In this document: in pieces, positions 45,942 through 54,036 of the stretch
Layout of the letters: each line of letters begins with the position of its first letter
How positions within the stretch are numbered: position 1 is the first letter of the stretch
From: Ruegeria sp. HKCCD7303
GTDB taxonomy: Bacteria > Pseudomonadota > Alphaproteobacteria > Rhodobacterales > Rhodobacteraceae
DNA: 64,000 nt
Direction: 5' to 3'
Assembly (NCBI RefSeq): GCF_013111185.1
Contig: NZ_WVRE01000007.1
Span: 62,001-126,000 of the forward strand
Program-made: the position numbers and the translations under genes
Notes under the pieces: model-generated
What the model was told of the DNA's origin: nothing
What the model saw: the letters and a program-made list of their open reading frames with translations, nothing else
The model's database searches: none

Positions 45942-46804
45942 CAGTCCACCGCCCTTGGAAACAGGCCTCTGGGCTTGATCAGAAGCACGATGAGAAAGGC
46001 CAGATGACCGGCCAGGATTTGCCATTCGGGATTGATCGCCGCGCCGACAGTCTGAGCGACACCGATAATGATGCCTCCGACAAGCGTGCCCCATAGGCTG
46101 CCGAGGCCACCAATGATCACAGCCTCAAAGGCATAGATCAGGCGCGCTGGGCCGATATTGGGGTCAAAATTCGCCCGCATTCCCAGATAAAGCGCTGCCA
46201 AGGTCACCACGAGCATTGCGATGGCTGTCGCGGTCGCGAAAATACGTTCTGGGCGGATGCCCATCAAACCCGCCGTCACCGCATCATCCGAGGTCGCGCG
46301 GAACGCACGGCCCAGTTCCGTCCGATAGAAAAGCTGGTTCAGACCGACAATCACAAGGATCGCCGAGGCAAAGGTCAGCAACGGCAGAACGCCGAGGTTC
46401 AGCCCGCCCATCTGAACGGACGCCGTTGCGATTTCGCCCGCAGGGAGCCGCTGGCTATCCGCCGAGAAGCCTTCGAGTAATGCGTTCTGCAAGACGACCG
46501 ACAAACCGAACGTCACAAGTAAGGGCGGCAGGATATCAGGCCCCAGCACGCGGTTCAGCACATGTCTCTGCAAAGCCCAACCCACGCCAAACATGATCGG
46601 CGCGGCAAGGATGGCTGCCAGAAACGGAGAGAGCCCTAGCAGCGAGACCAACAGAAGGATCAGATAGGCGGCAAAGACGATCAGATCACCATGGGCCAGA
46701 TTAACCAAGCGCATGATCCCGAACACAAGGCTAAGGCCTGCTGCAAACAGCGCATAAAGCCCGCCCAGCAAAACACCCTGAATGATGGTATCGATCCAGA
46801 TCAT
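45941..46804 (-). CDS. Branched-chain-type ABC permease (LivH)
   Basis: A 287-residue permease with about eight helices, of the LivH family. Opening GVLLGGLYALFAAGLSLVFG and the coupling-loop segment TSDDAVTAGLMGIRPERIF are conserved. Overlaps the LivF stop by 4 bases and the LivM start by one, consistent with stoichiometric synthesis. Confidence 0.92.
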   Translation of the reverse strand: MIWIDTIIQGVLLGGLYALFAAGLSLVFGIMRLVNLAHGDLIVFAAYLILLLVSLLGLSPFLAAILAAPIMFGVGWALQRHVLNRVLGPDILPPLLVTFGLSVVLQNALLEGFSADSQRLPAGEIATASVQMGGLNLGVLPLLTFASAILVIVGLNQLFYRTELGRAFRATSDDAVTAGLMGIRPERIFATATAIAMLVVTLAALYLGMRANFDPNIGPARLIYAFEAVIIGGLGSLWGTLVGGIIIGVAQTVGAAINPEWQILAGHLAFLIVLLIKPRGLFPRAVD

Positions 46805-47511
46805 GCGGCGGCTCCTCCGAAATAGGCGTCGTGTATGGCCTCGCGACTGAGCGTGTCTGCTGTGCCTTCCAGCGTGACGCGGCCTTCAATCATGCAATAG
46901 ACGCGGTCGGAGACCTTCATTGCCTGGCCAATATCCTGTTCCACAACGATGAGGCTGGCGCCGGCCTCCTGAATGCGAGGGACGGCATCGTAGATGTCTT
47001 TGATGACTACCGGCGCGAGGCCAAGGCTGATCTCGTCACAGAGCAGAACACGGGGATTGCTCATCAGCGCGCGACCGATTGCAACCATCTGCTGTTGCCC
47101 GCCAGACAGGGCTGTACCGGGATGGTTCCGGCGCTCTTTCAGGATTGGGAACAGGTCGTAGATTGTTTGCAGGGACCAATGGCCCGATACCTTTCGGCCA
47201 TAGGTTCCGATCAGTAGGTTTTCCTCGACACTTAGGGAAGGAAACAGCCGACGCCCCTCGGGTACCATGGCCACTCCGCGCGCCATGATCTCGTCCGCAC
47301 CGAGGTCTCCGATGGGCTGTCCGTCAAAGCGCACTTGGTCTGTCCCGTTGGTCAGAACACCCGAGATCGAGCGCATGAGGGTCGATTTGCCCGCCCCGTT
47401 TGCACCGATGATGGCAACTGTTTCGCCTTCATCCAGATGCACATCCACGCCAAACAGGGCTTGGAAATCTCCGTAGTGGGCGGTCAGCGAATGGGTCTGT
47501 AGCAGGCTCAT
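46801..47511 (-). CDS. Branched-chain-type ABC ATPase (LivF)
   Basis: A 236-residue ATPase: Walker A GANGAGKST, signature LSGGQQQMVAIGRALM, Walker B VLLCDEIS, with Ser-Leu-Gly-Leu-Ala after it as in LivF proteins. Ends with TLEGTADTLSREAIHDAY. Overlaps livG by one base and livH by four. Confidence 0.92.
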   Translation of the reverse strand: MSLLQTHSLTAHYGDFQALFGVDVHLDEGETVAIIGANGAGKSTLMRSISGVLTNGTDQVRFDGQPIGDLGADEIMARGVAMVPEGRRLFPSLSVEENLLIGTYGRKVSGHWSLQTIYDLFPILKERRNHPGTALSGGQQQMVAIGRALMSNPRVLLCDEISLGLAPVVIKDIYDAVPRIQEAGASLIVVEQDIGQAMKVSDRVYCMIEGRVTLEGTADTLSREAIHDAYFGGAAA

Positions 47512-48230
47512 CAGACTTCGATCCCTAGATAGATTTCTTTGACTTCCCGGCTGTTCATGATCTCGTCCGGATCGCCCAGACCGATCACCTTCCCGAAATC
47601 CAGAACCAGCAGCCGTTCAACGACCGATGTGAGCGCATGCAGGACATGTTCGATCCAGATGATCGTGACGCCACTGCTGTGCAGCCCCTTGATCGTGTTG
47701 ATCAGCGCGGTGCATTCCGCATCGGTCAGCCCTCCGGCGATTTCATCCAGCAGCAACAGCTTTGGGTTTGTTGCCATGGCGCGCGCCAGCTCTAGCCGTT
47801 TGCGTTGCAGCAGCCGCAATCCACCAGCTGTGTCATTGGCCACTTCCAGCAATTCCGTTTGCTCAAGAATGCGGGCGCAGTTCTGTTCGACCTCGTGTTC
47901 GGACTTGTTCTGTCCATGCGTCGCAGCCACCAGCAGGTTCTCGAATACAGTCAGATGATCAAACGGCTGAGGGATCTGGAACGATCGCCCTATGCCCGAC
48001 AAGCATCGTTGCATAGGTGGCACCCGAGTAACGTCAGCACCATCGAAATGGATCGATCCCGCATCAGAGGTCAGGTTGCCCGTGATCAGGTTGAACAGCG
48101 TCGACTTCCCGGCCCCGTTTGGGCCAATGATCCCAAGGGCTTGGCCTTGCTCGACGTCGAAGCTGACATCGTCGGTGACGGTCAGAGCACCGAAGCTTTT
48201 CGAGACGTTTTTAAGCGAAAGAATGGTCAT
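47511..48230 (-). CDS. Branched-chain-type ABC ATPase (LivG)
   Basis: A 239-residue ATPase: Walker A GPNGAGKST, the LivG-type insertion GIGRSFQIPQPFDHLTVFEN, degenerate signature LRLLQRKRLELARAM and Walker B LLLLDEIAGG. It pairs with LivF. A hairpin lies between it and the upstream binding-protein gene. Confidence 0.92.
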   Translation of the reverse strand: MTILSLKNVSKSFGALTVTDDVSFDVEQGQALGIIGPNGAGKSTLFNLITGNLTSDAGSIHFDGADVTRVPPMQRCLSGIGRSFQIPQPFDHLTVFENLLVAATHGQNKSEHEVEQNCARILEQTELLEVANDTAGGLRLLQRKRLELARAMATNPKLLLLDEIAGGLTDAECTALINTIKGLHSSGVTIIWIEHVLHALTSVVERLLVLDFGKVIGLGDPDEIMNSREVKEIYLGIEV

Positions 48231-48242
48231 ACCGGTGTTCCT

Positions 48243-48263
48243 GCCCCGGAATAAATCCGGGGC
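48243..48263 (-). terminator. Hairpin between binding-protein and livG genes
   Basis: GCCCCGGA, loop ATAAA, TCCGGGGC: an 8-bp perfect stem in the 49-base gap. No U-run follows. Suits partial termination or 3' protection, raising binding-protein levels above permease levels. Confidence 0.6.
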
Positions 48264-48279
48264 GTTGATTTCATTGCGA

Positions 48280-49554
48280 TCAGGAGATTTCTTCCATCAC
48301 ACCCGCGGTCGGAATTTCGGGCGCGGAAGAGTTGTCGACGATCACAAGGTCATAGCTGCCATTGTCGAGCAGCCTCCATTGCCCCCCGACCAAGGGCGTT
48401 TTGGCAACGTTCTGCGCAGCGAAGGGCGGCAGGCCCGCACCATCAAACGCGATCCGGCCAACAATGGAGTCAAGCTGCGTAGCTGCGATGGCTTCGGCCA
48501 CTGCATCCCCATCACCCGCGTCATCAACCCGGCCCATGACGTTTGCTGCCATTTCGAACAGCGCATGCACAAAGCCGATGGGTTGGGTCCACTGACGGTT
48601 GGTGGCGGCCATGTACCCTTGCGCCAGTTCAGCCGAGCTTGCGCCGGTCAGCGATGACGAGAACGGATGGGTGGGGGACCACCAAACTTCAGAGCTCAGG
48701 TTGTTGCCTGCGTTGCCCAAAGCTTCGACGGCTTGCGGGAACAAGATGGCCTTGCCAATGCTCGCGGCTTTCGGGGTGAAGCCTTGCTGTTTGGCCTGGC
48801 TCCAAAAAGTGGTGAAGTCAGGCGGGATCGGAACGCCGGTTACGATTTCAACATTCGCCTGCCGGAACGCGTTGATCTGGGCCGAGAAATCATCGGTAAG
48901 GTTCTGGTACCGCCCGGGATCCGTCAATGTGTAACCCAACTCTGAGAGAACAGGCGGGAAACCTACATTTGGGTCGCCCCAAGCGTTGCCATCGCCGTCA
49001 TTCGGGAACAGCGCACCGACCTGCTTGTTGGTCTCCAACTGGTTCCACATTGCCGTGAAAACCGAGATTACGTCCTCAAGGCCCCAGAAGAAGTGATAAG
49101 CGTAATAGAACGGCTCCCAGCTGGCTGGATCACCGGGATTGCCCTGCTGGCCGATGAACCATGGCTGCCAGGGCGCAACGGTGGAAATACACGGCACTTC
49201 CTCGGCCTCACAGGTCGAGGCAACCGGGTTGGTCGTTTCGGGTGTCGAAGCGACCAGCATCAGGTCGATCTCATCATCCACGATCAGTTCGCCCGCGACG
49301 TCTGCCGCTCGGTTCGGGTTCGACTGGCTGTCTTTGACGATGACTTCGAAATTCGCACCGGCTTCGGATGCGGCGAAATTCTCCAGAATAAACTTGTCTG
49401 CCTCGGAGAAGGCGGCCAGAGGACCTGATTGCGGGCTGACATAGCCCAACTTGATCTTGGCGCCCTGAGCGATAGCGGGCGCAGCGAGCGTGCCGGCGGC
49501 CAATCCCAGGCCGGTTGCAGCGCTGGATTGCAGCAATTTGCGTCGTGTGATCAT
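48280..49554 (-). CDS. ABC substrate-binding protein, LIV/aromatic type, Tat-like signal
   Basis: A 424-residue Periplasmic_Binding_6-type receptor. N-terminus MITRRKLLQSSAATGLG is a twin-arginine signal, ending in APAIAQ. The mature part starts IKLGYVSPQSGPLAAFSEAD, as in leucine- and aromatic-acid-binding proteins. Start at 49554 behind GGGAGGG; upstream in-frame residues lie in the reductase gene. Ligand inferred as an aromatic feeding the hydroxyquinol route. Confidence 0.9.
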   Translation of the reverse strand: MITRRKLLQSSAATGLGLAAGTLAAPAIAQGAKIKLGYVSPQSGPLAAFSEADKFILENFAASEAGANFEVIVKDSQSNPNRAADVAGELIVDDEIDLMLVASTPETTNPVASTCEAEEVPCISTVAPWQPWFIGQQGNPGDPASWEPFYYAYHFFWGLEDVISVFTAMWNQLETNKQVGALFPNDGDGNAWGDPNVGFPPVLSELGYTLTDPGRYQNLTDDFSAQINAFRQANVEIVTGVPIPPDFTTFWSQAKQQGFTPKAASIGKAILFPQAVEALGNAGNNLSSEVWWSPTHPFSSSLTGASSAELAQGYMAATNRQWTQPIGFVHALFEMAANVMGRVDDAGDGDAVAEAIAATQLDSIVGRIAFDGAGLPPFAAQNVAKTPLVGGQWRLLDNGSYDLVIVDNSSAPEIPTAGVMEEIS

Positions 49555-49579
49555 GTGTCCCTCCCTTGACACGGTGAAG

Positions 49580-50641
49580 TCAAACGCTTGGGGCAGTGCC
49601 TGCCCACGCGTTTTGAAGAAGCGCCCGCAGCCCATCAGCAGTGACCGGTTGCGGGTTCCAATACGGGTTGTTGAGTGCGATTTCGGTGGCGCGATCCAGA
49701 TCGGCCTTGGAAAGTCCAAGGTCCTTTAAAGCCATCGGCGCGCCCATGCTTTTGGCAAAATTCCAAAGCGCCTGGCCTGGCTTAGAGCCACCGAGAATAT
49801 TTGACACGGGTTCCAGCAGCTCTGGCACACCCACCGCGTTGTAGGCGATGGCATGGGGCAAAATGATCGCATGGGTTTCCGCGTGTGGCAGATTGAATGA
49901 CCCGCCCAGCGTATGGCAAAGCTTGTGATGCAACGCCATTCCGACCAGACCAAGCACCGTACCGCAGGCCCATGCACCACGCTGCGTTTCTTCTCTGGCT
50001 TTCAGGTCGTTGGGGTTTCCGACAACGGTTGGCAGTCCCTCTGCAAACGCCTTCAGACCGTCGATAGCCAATTCCGTGGTCTCATCAGTTCGGTCCTTGG
50101 CATAAAGCGCCTCGGCGGCATGAGCCATCGCGTTCAAGGCGCTGGTCACGGTCATTGCGGGCGGCAATGAGGCAACAAGTTCCGGATCGTACAGAATGAC
50201 CCGCGGCAGAACCTTCTGGTCTGTCAGGGTAGTTTTGATGCCATCCTCAGTCTGACCCAGGATCGGAGTAGCCTCGCTGCCGGCATATGTGGTCGGGATG
50301 GCGACTTGCGGCAAATCGGTCCGAAGGGCAATCGCCTTGCCTAAGCCAATCGTTGAGCCTCCTCCGATAGACACGATGCTATCCGCATTTACAGACAGGG
50401 CGTGTTCAACCGCTTCTTCCGTCACGTCGACCGGGGTGTGCATCGTTGCTCGCGTAAAGACACCCGCAGCACGATCCCCAACAGTTGTCGCAAGCTCCAT
50501 GGCCATATCGACTTGCTGAGGTGTCGAAAGGATGAGCGCTTTGTTCGATCTCAGCGCTGTTAGTTCCGTGCAGATGTCGTCACGCAAACCTACGCCGAAC
50601 CGGACTTTCTGGCCATTGATACTGATGGTACTGAGAGCCAC
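49580..50641 (-). CDS. Maleylacetate reductase (iron-type alcohol dehydrogenase family)
   Basis: A 353-residue enzyme that reduces maleylacetate to 3-oxoadipate with NAD(P)H. Cofactor loop SIGGGSTIGLGKAIALR; the metal-region His cluster MALHHKLCHTLGGSFNLPHAETH and HAIAYN are kept. Start given as the GTG at 50641 with a weak site; another GTG at 50707 would add 22 residues. First gene of the nine-gene operon, divergent from a LysR regulator. Confidence 0.9.
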   Translation of the reverse strand: MALSTISINGQKVRFGVGLRDDICTELTALRSNKALILSTPQQVDMAMELATTVGDRAAGVFTRATMHTPVDVTEEAVEHALSVNADSIVSIGGGSTIGLGKAIALRTDLPQVAIPTTYAGSEATPILGQTEDGIKTTLTDQKVLPRVILYDPELVASLPPAMTVTSALNAMAHAAEALYAKDRTDETTELAIDGLKAFAEGLPTVVGNPNDLKAREETQRGAWACGTVLGLVGMALHHKLCHTLGGSFNLPHAETHAIILPHAIAYNAVGVPELLEPVSNILGGSKPGQALWNFAKSMGAPMALKDLGLSKADLDRATEIALNNPYWNPQPVTADGLRALLQNAWAGTAPSV

Positions 50642-50733
50642 TGGGCGAATTCCTGACAAGCGCTGGATTGCAGATCTGAAGGAAACGCTAGCAGGCAAAG
50701 ACAGCACTCTTGATCGAATTATCGACGCTCAAT

Positions 50734-50748
50734 ATAACTTTGGGTTAT
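50734..50748. promoter_or_regulatory. LysR-type T-N11-A palindrome at the regulator start
   Basis: ATAAC-TTTGG-GTTAT is a perfect 5+5 inverted repeat with T-N11-A spacing, overlapping the first codon of the LysR gene and about 90 bases from the reductase start. Suits autoregulation and control of the divergent operon. Confidence 0.65.
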
Positions 50749-51679
50749 GAAGCTTGATCCAAGACATCTCGAGATTCTTGCCGCTATTGTCGAAGCCGGT
50801 GGATTGACCGAAGGCGCTGCTTTACTTGGGAAATCGCAACCCAGTGTCTCCAGAAGCGTCTCTCTGTTGGAGGATAGGGTGGGGGAGCCTCTATTCCTGC
50901 CAACCCGAAGGCCATTGCAACCCACTGAGCTGGGACTTGCTTTGGCCCAGGAAGGTCAAAGAATTCTGAGCGCTGGTCGCCATGCAAGCCGTCTTGTCGA
51001 CGAACACCGTCAAGGTCTTGCCGGTGCAGTACGGGTTGCTGGCACGCCGATCTTCATGGACGGTGTCATCTCGAACGTTATTGCAGAGTTTCAAGCCGAG
51101 TACCCCAATATTCGGATCGACCAATCTTATGGATACCCTACCGAGCTTTTGTCCCAGTTGTCCGCCGAAACTCTGGATTTGGCCATTCTCCCTATGCGCC
51201 CGGCAGACGTGTCAGATGAGTACGAGTTTCGTCAAATCCTACCGGGTCGAAACGTCATTGCTTGCCGCGTTGGGCACCCATTGGCGCGCAAGAAAGAGGT
51301 GAAGCTGGAAGATATCACCGAGTATTCCTGGATTGCGCCACCCGCCAACAGTCCGCTGTTTCGTGATTTGCGAAACACGCTTGATGGTATCGGTATGCGA
51401 GACTTCAAAATAAGTTTTACCGGCGGGTCGCTGAGTGCAGTTGTGAACGTTCTAACAGGCTCGGATTCCCTGACTGTTCTGCCGTTTTCAGTGGTCTTCA
51501 TGATGCAAAGGCAAAAAACTCTGACGGCACTTCCGATAAAAATCGGTGATCCCGATCGTCACTTGGGCTGCGTCACACTAAATGCTCGTAGCACGTCAGC
51601 CTCGTCAAACCGTGTGCTCGATTTCATCAAGCAGAAGTTCGAAACGCTTGATCGGTTGATCTGCAGCGCGTCAGGATAG
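50747..51679 (+). CDS. LysR-family regulator of the aromatic operon
   Basis: A 310-residue regulator. HTH EILAAIVEAGGLTEGAALLG, QPSVSRSVSLLE and LFLPTRRPLQPTELG, where the P-T-R-R replaces the usual LFxR. Effector domain typical. Divergent from maleylacetate reductase with a T-N11-A palindrome over its own start. By position it should activate the operon in response to a pathway intermediate. No clear ribosome site is visible before the ATG. Confidence 0.9.
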   Translation: MKLDPRHLEILAAIVEAGGLTEGAALLGKSQPSVSRSVSLLEDRVGEPLFLPTRRPLQPTELGLALAQEGQRILSAGRHASRLVDEHRQGLAGAVRVAGTPIFMDGVISNVIAEFQAEYPNIRIDQSYGYPTELLSQLSAETLDLAILPMRPADVSDEYEFRQILPGRNVIACRVGHPLARKKEVKLEDITEYSWIAPPANSPLFRDLRNTLDGIGMRDFKISFTGGSLSAVVNVLTGSDSLTVLPFSVVFMMQRQKTLTALPIKIGDPDRHLGCVTLNARSTSASSNRVLDFIKQKFETLDRLICSASG

Positions 51680-51787
51680 CTCTGAGCGGTCGGCCCTGAA
51701 AAAAGCCTGAGAACGAATTCTTCGACGACGTTTTGGCTGCCAATGGAGTCAAAGGTTAATGTCGTTTCACAGTAGATTTTGGGCGAT

Positions 51788-51960
51788 GGATAGTTCTTCC
51801 ATCAGTGGCATAACCTTGCCATTTTCGCCTTACACCGTTCATCCGGCATCTAAATCGATCTGTTTGATCCTGACTTCCTTTTGGGAAAAAACTGGGCTGA
51901 TGTGCAGGTCAGACGATAAAGGTGCCTGTTCTGGCTGATTTGCCGCGTGGCGACAGAGGA
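51788..51960. repeat. ~170-bp intergenic repeat R2, copy B
   Basis: Counterpart of 19938-20110. It fills most of the 380-base gap between the LysR and cyclase genes and ends about 100 bases before the cyclase start. The remaining gap shows no gene. Confidence 0.7.
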
Positions 51961-52059
51961 TGGGGGCAAAGCCGTCATTCATCGCGAATGCAGCGAGCCG
52001 GCATGGCATGCACTGTCGTGAATTTACGACATCAGTTAGACTGCGATTAGGAGGGTCCT

Positions 52060-53976
52060 ATGCAGCGCCGACTTGCCGCAATCATGGCTGCAGATGTCGT
52101 TGGGTATTCGTCGTTGATGGGAGACGATGAAGCGGGGGTATTGTCCGCTCTCAAATTGCTGCGTTCGGAGATTTTTGATCCTACGATCGACAGATATAAT
52201 GGGCGCATCGTCAAGTTGATGGGAGACGGTGCCCTTGTCGAATTTTCTTCGGTCGTAGATGCCGTAAACTGTGGTGTCGATATTCAGCGTGCTGTGGCCA
52301 GGACCGCGCCGACACTTGCCAATGGATCCCGGCTGCAGCTTCGGATCGGTATTAACCTCGGCGATGTCCTGATTGCTGACGGGGATCTTTTTGGTGATGG
52401 GGTGAATATTGCTTCGCGTCTTGAAGGTTTGGCCGACCCTGGTGGTGTCGCGGTCTCCGAGAGTGTCGTGGGTCAGGCAATGGGCAAGGTCGAAGCCGCA
52501 TTTGAAGATCTTGGCCTGCAAAAACTTAAGAACATTGCAGAACCAGTTCGCGTTTTCCGGGTCTTGTACGACGGAGCTTCTACCCCTCGGCGGCTATCAA
52601 ACAAACGCCTATTGATGGCAATCACATCGGCGCTGATTTGCCTGTGCGCGGTGGGTTTCTTGGCGTGGTGGATCGGAATTGGTCGCGAGCAGTCCAACGT
52701 CACGACTTTCGATGACAGGGTAATTTTGGCGGAACCAACTGGCCCGACGGTTGCTGTTTTGCCATTTCAAAACCTTAGCAACACTGATGCTCGCGATTTG
52801 TTGGCGATAGGCATTGGCGAAGACATCATCGTTGAACTAGGAAGTTATCAGGACCTCAATGTATTGTCCCGCCAGTCCACCCATACTGTTGATCCGAAAG
52901 AAAGTGATCCGCGCAGTATCAGGCAGAAATTCGGAGCGGACTATGTGCTGGAAGGCTCGGTCCGGCAGGTTTCAGAACGCCTTCGCGTGACGGCACGGCT
53001 GATCGACACAACATCAGGCCTTCAGGTCTGGTCGGATGCGTATGACGAAAGTCTCACAACATCGAATATTCTCGACGTTCAATTACAAATTACTGAAAAA
53101 GTTGCCTCTGCAGTCGGGGACGCCGGTGGCGCGATTAAACGCATTCATGCCGGGCACGCGCGCGCGAAATCTCCTGAACACTTGTCGTCTTATGAATGTT
53201 CTCTGATGCGTGTCGGGTTTATGAACAGGCGAGACATTCAAGAGCGCGTCCGTGGTTGTATAGAACGTGTCGTCGAGGACGAACCCGATTATTGGCGCGG
53301 CTGGGCGCAGTTATCCGAGGCGCTTCTGACGGACGTCAAGTTCTTTACCGGTTTGTATGACGGCACACAGGACGAAAAAATCGCTCGGGCCGAAGATGCC
53401 GCCCGCAGGGCCGTTTCGTTGAATCCGTATTCGGCGCGTAGTCATTACCTGTTGGCTCTTGTTTTGCAGATTCAGCGCGATCTTGATGGGTTTTTCTCAT
53501 CTGCCGAGACCGCACTCGCGTTAGGGACAGACCGTTATCTGCAGGGCCAGATCGGTTACGAGTTCATTTGGTCCGGGCGTCTGGAATTGGGCGCTGCTCT
53601 TGTTGATAACGCAATTGCCCTTGACCCAAATGCAGCAGACCCGAACTGGTTCCAGGCGCTTGCCGAGTATCACTTCCTAAATGAGGATTATGAAACAGCA
53701 TTGGAAACGTACGGCAAAGGTGCGCAGCCTGATCTGTGGTGGTCGGTTTCGATTGAGGTCGCGATTTTGGCCGAGCTTGGTCCACATAGCGCCGCATTGG
53801 CGGCGAGAGACAGGCTCAACAGAATCCGCCCAAATATTAAAATCGCCGATATCGTTTGGATGTACCGGCGTTTTGCGCGACCGGATGAACTTATTCGTCC
53901 ATTTGTTGAAGCATATAGAGCTGTGGGATTACCCGAAGGACAGTACGCCCCTTTGGAAGTGGAAAACGGAGGTTAA
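52060..53976 (+). CDS. Class III adenylate cyclase with TM, TolB-like and TPR modules
   Basis: A 638-residue protein. Cyclase residues 1-170 with metal Asp12 (AADVVGYSS) and Asp56 (LMGDGALV) and GVNIASRLE. Unlike the 33-kb homologue it has one membrane helix at about 184-207 (AITSALICLCAVGFLAWW). Next a TolB-like domain (TVAVLPFQNLSNTDARDLL) and TPR repeats follow, which would be periplasmic if the cyclase is cytosolic. GGAGGG before the ATG. Monocistronic; convergent with the CadC-like regulator, ends 60 bases apart. Confidence 0.9.
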   Translation: MQRRLAAIMAADVVGYSSLMGDDEAGVLSALKLLRSEIFDPTIDRYNGRIVKLMGDGALVEFSSVVDAVNCGVDIQRAVARTAPTLANGSRLQLRIGINLGDVLIADGDLFGDGVNIASRLEGLADPGGVAVSESVVGQAMGKVEAAFEDLGLQKLKNIAEPVRVFRVLYDGASTPRRLSNKRLLMAITSALICLCAVGFLAWWIGIGREQSNVTTFDDRVILAEPTGPTVAVLPFQNLSNTDARDLLAIGIGEDIIVELGSYQDLNVLSRQSTHTVDPKESDPRSIRQKFGADYVLEGSVRQVSERLRVTARLIDTTSGLQVWSDAYDESLTTSNILDVQLQITEKVASAVGDAGGAIKRIHAGHARAKSPEHLSSYECSLMRVGFMNRRDIQERVRGCIERVVEDEPDYWRGWAQLSEALLTDVKFFTGLYDGTQDEKIARAEDAARRAVSLNPYSARSHYLLALVLQIQRDLDGFFSSAETALALGTDRYLQGQIGYEFIWSGRLELGAALVDNAIALDPNAADPNWFQALAEYHFLNEDYETALETYGKGAQPDLWWSVSIEVAILAELGPHSAALAARDRLNRIRPNIKIADIVWMYRRFARPDELIRPFVEAYRAVGLPEGQYAPLEVENGG

Positions 53977-54036
53977 CGCGTCTAGCCGCCGGTTCAGAGC
54001 GTTTATTGCATCCGACTGCTCACAAAGAACTAAGCA

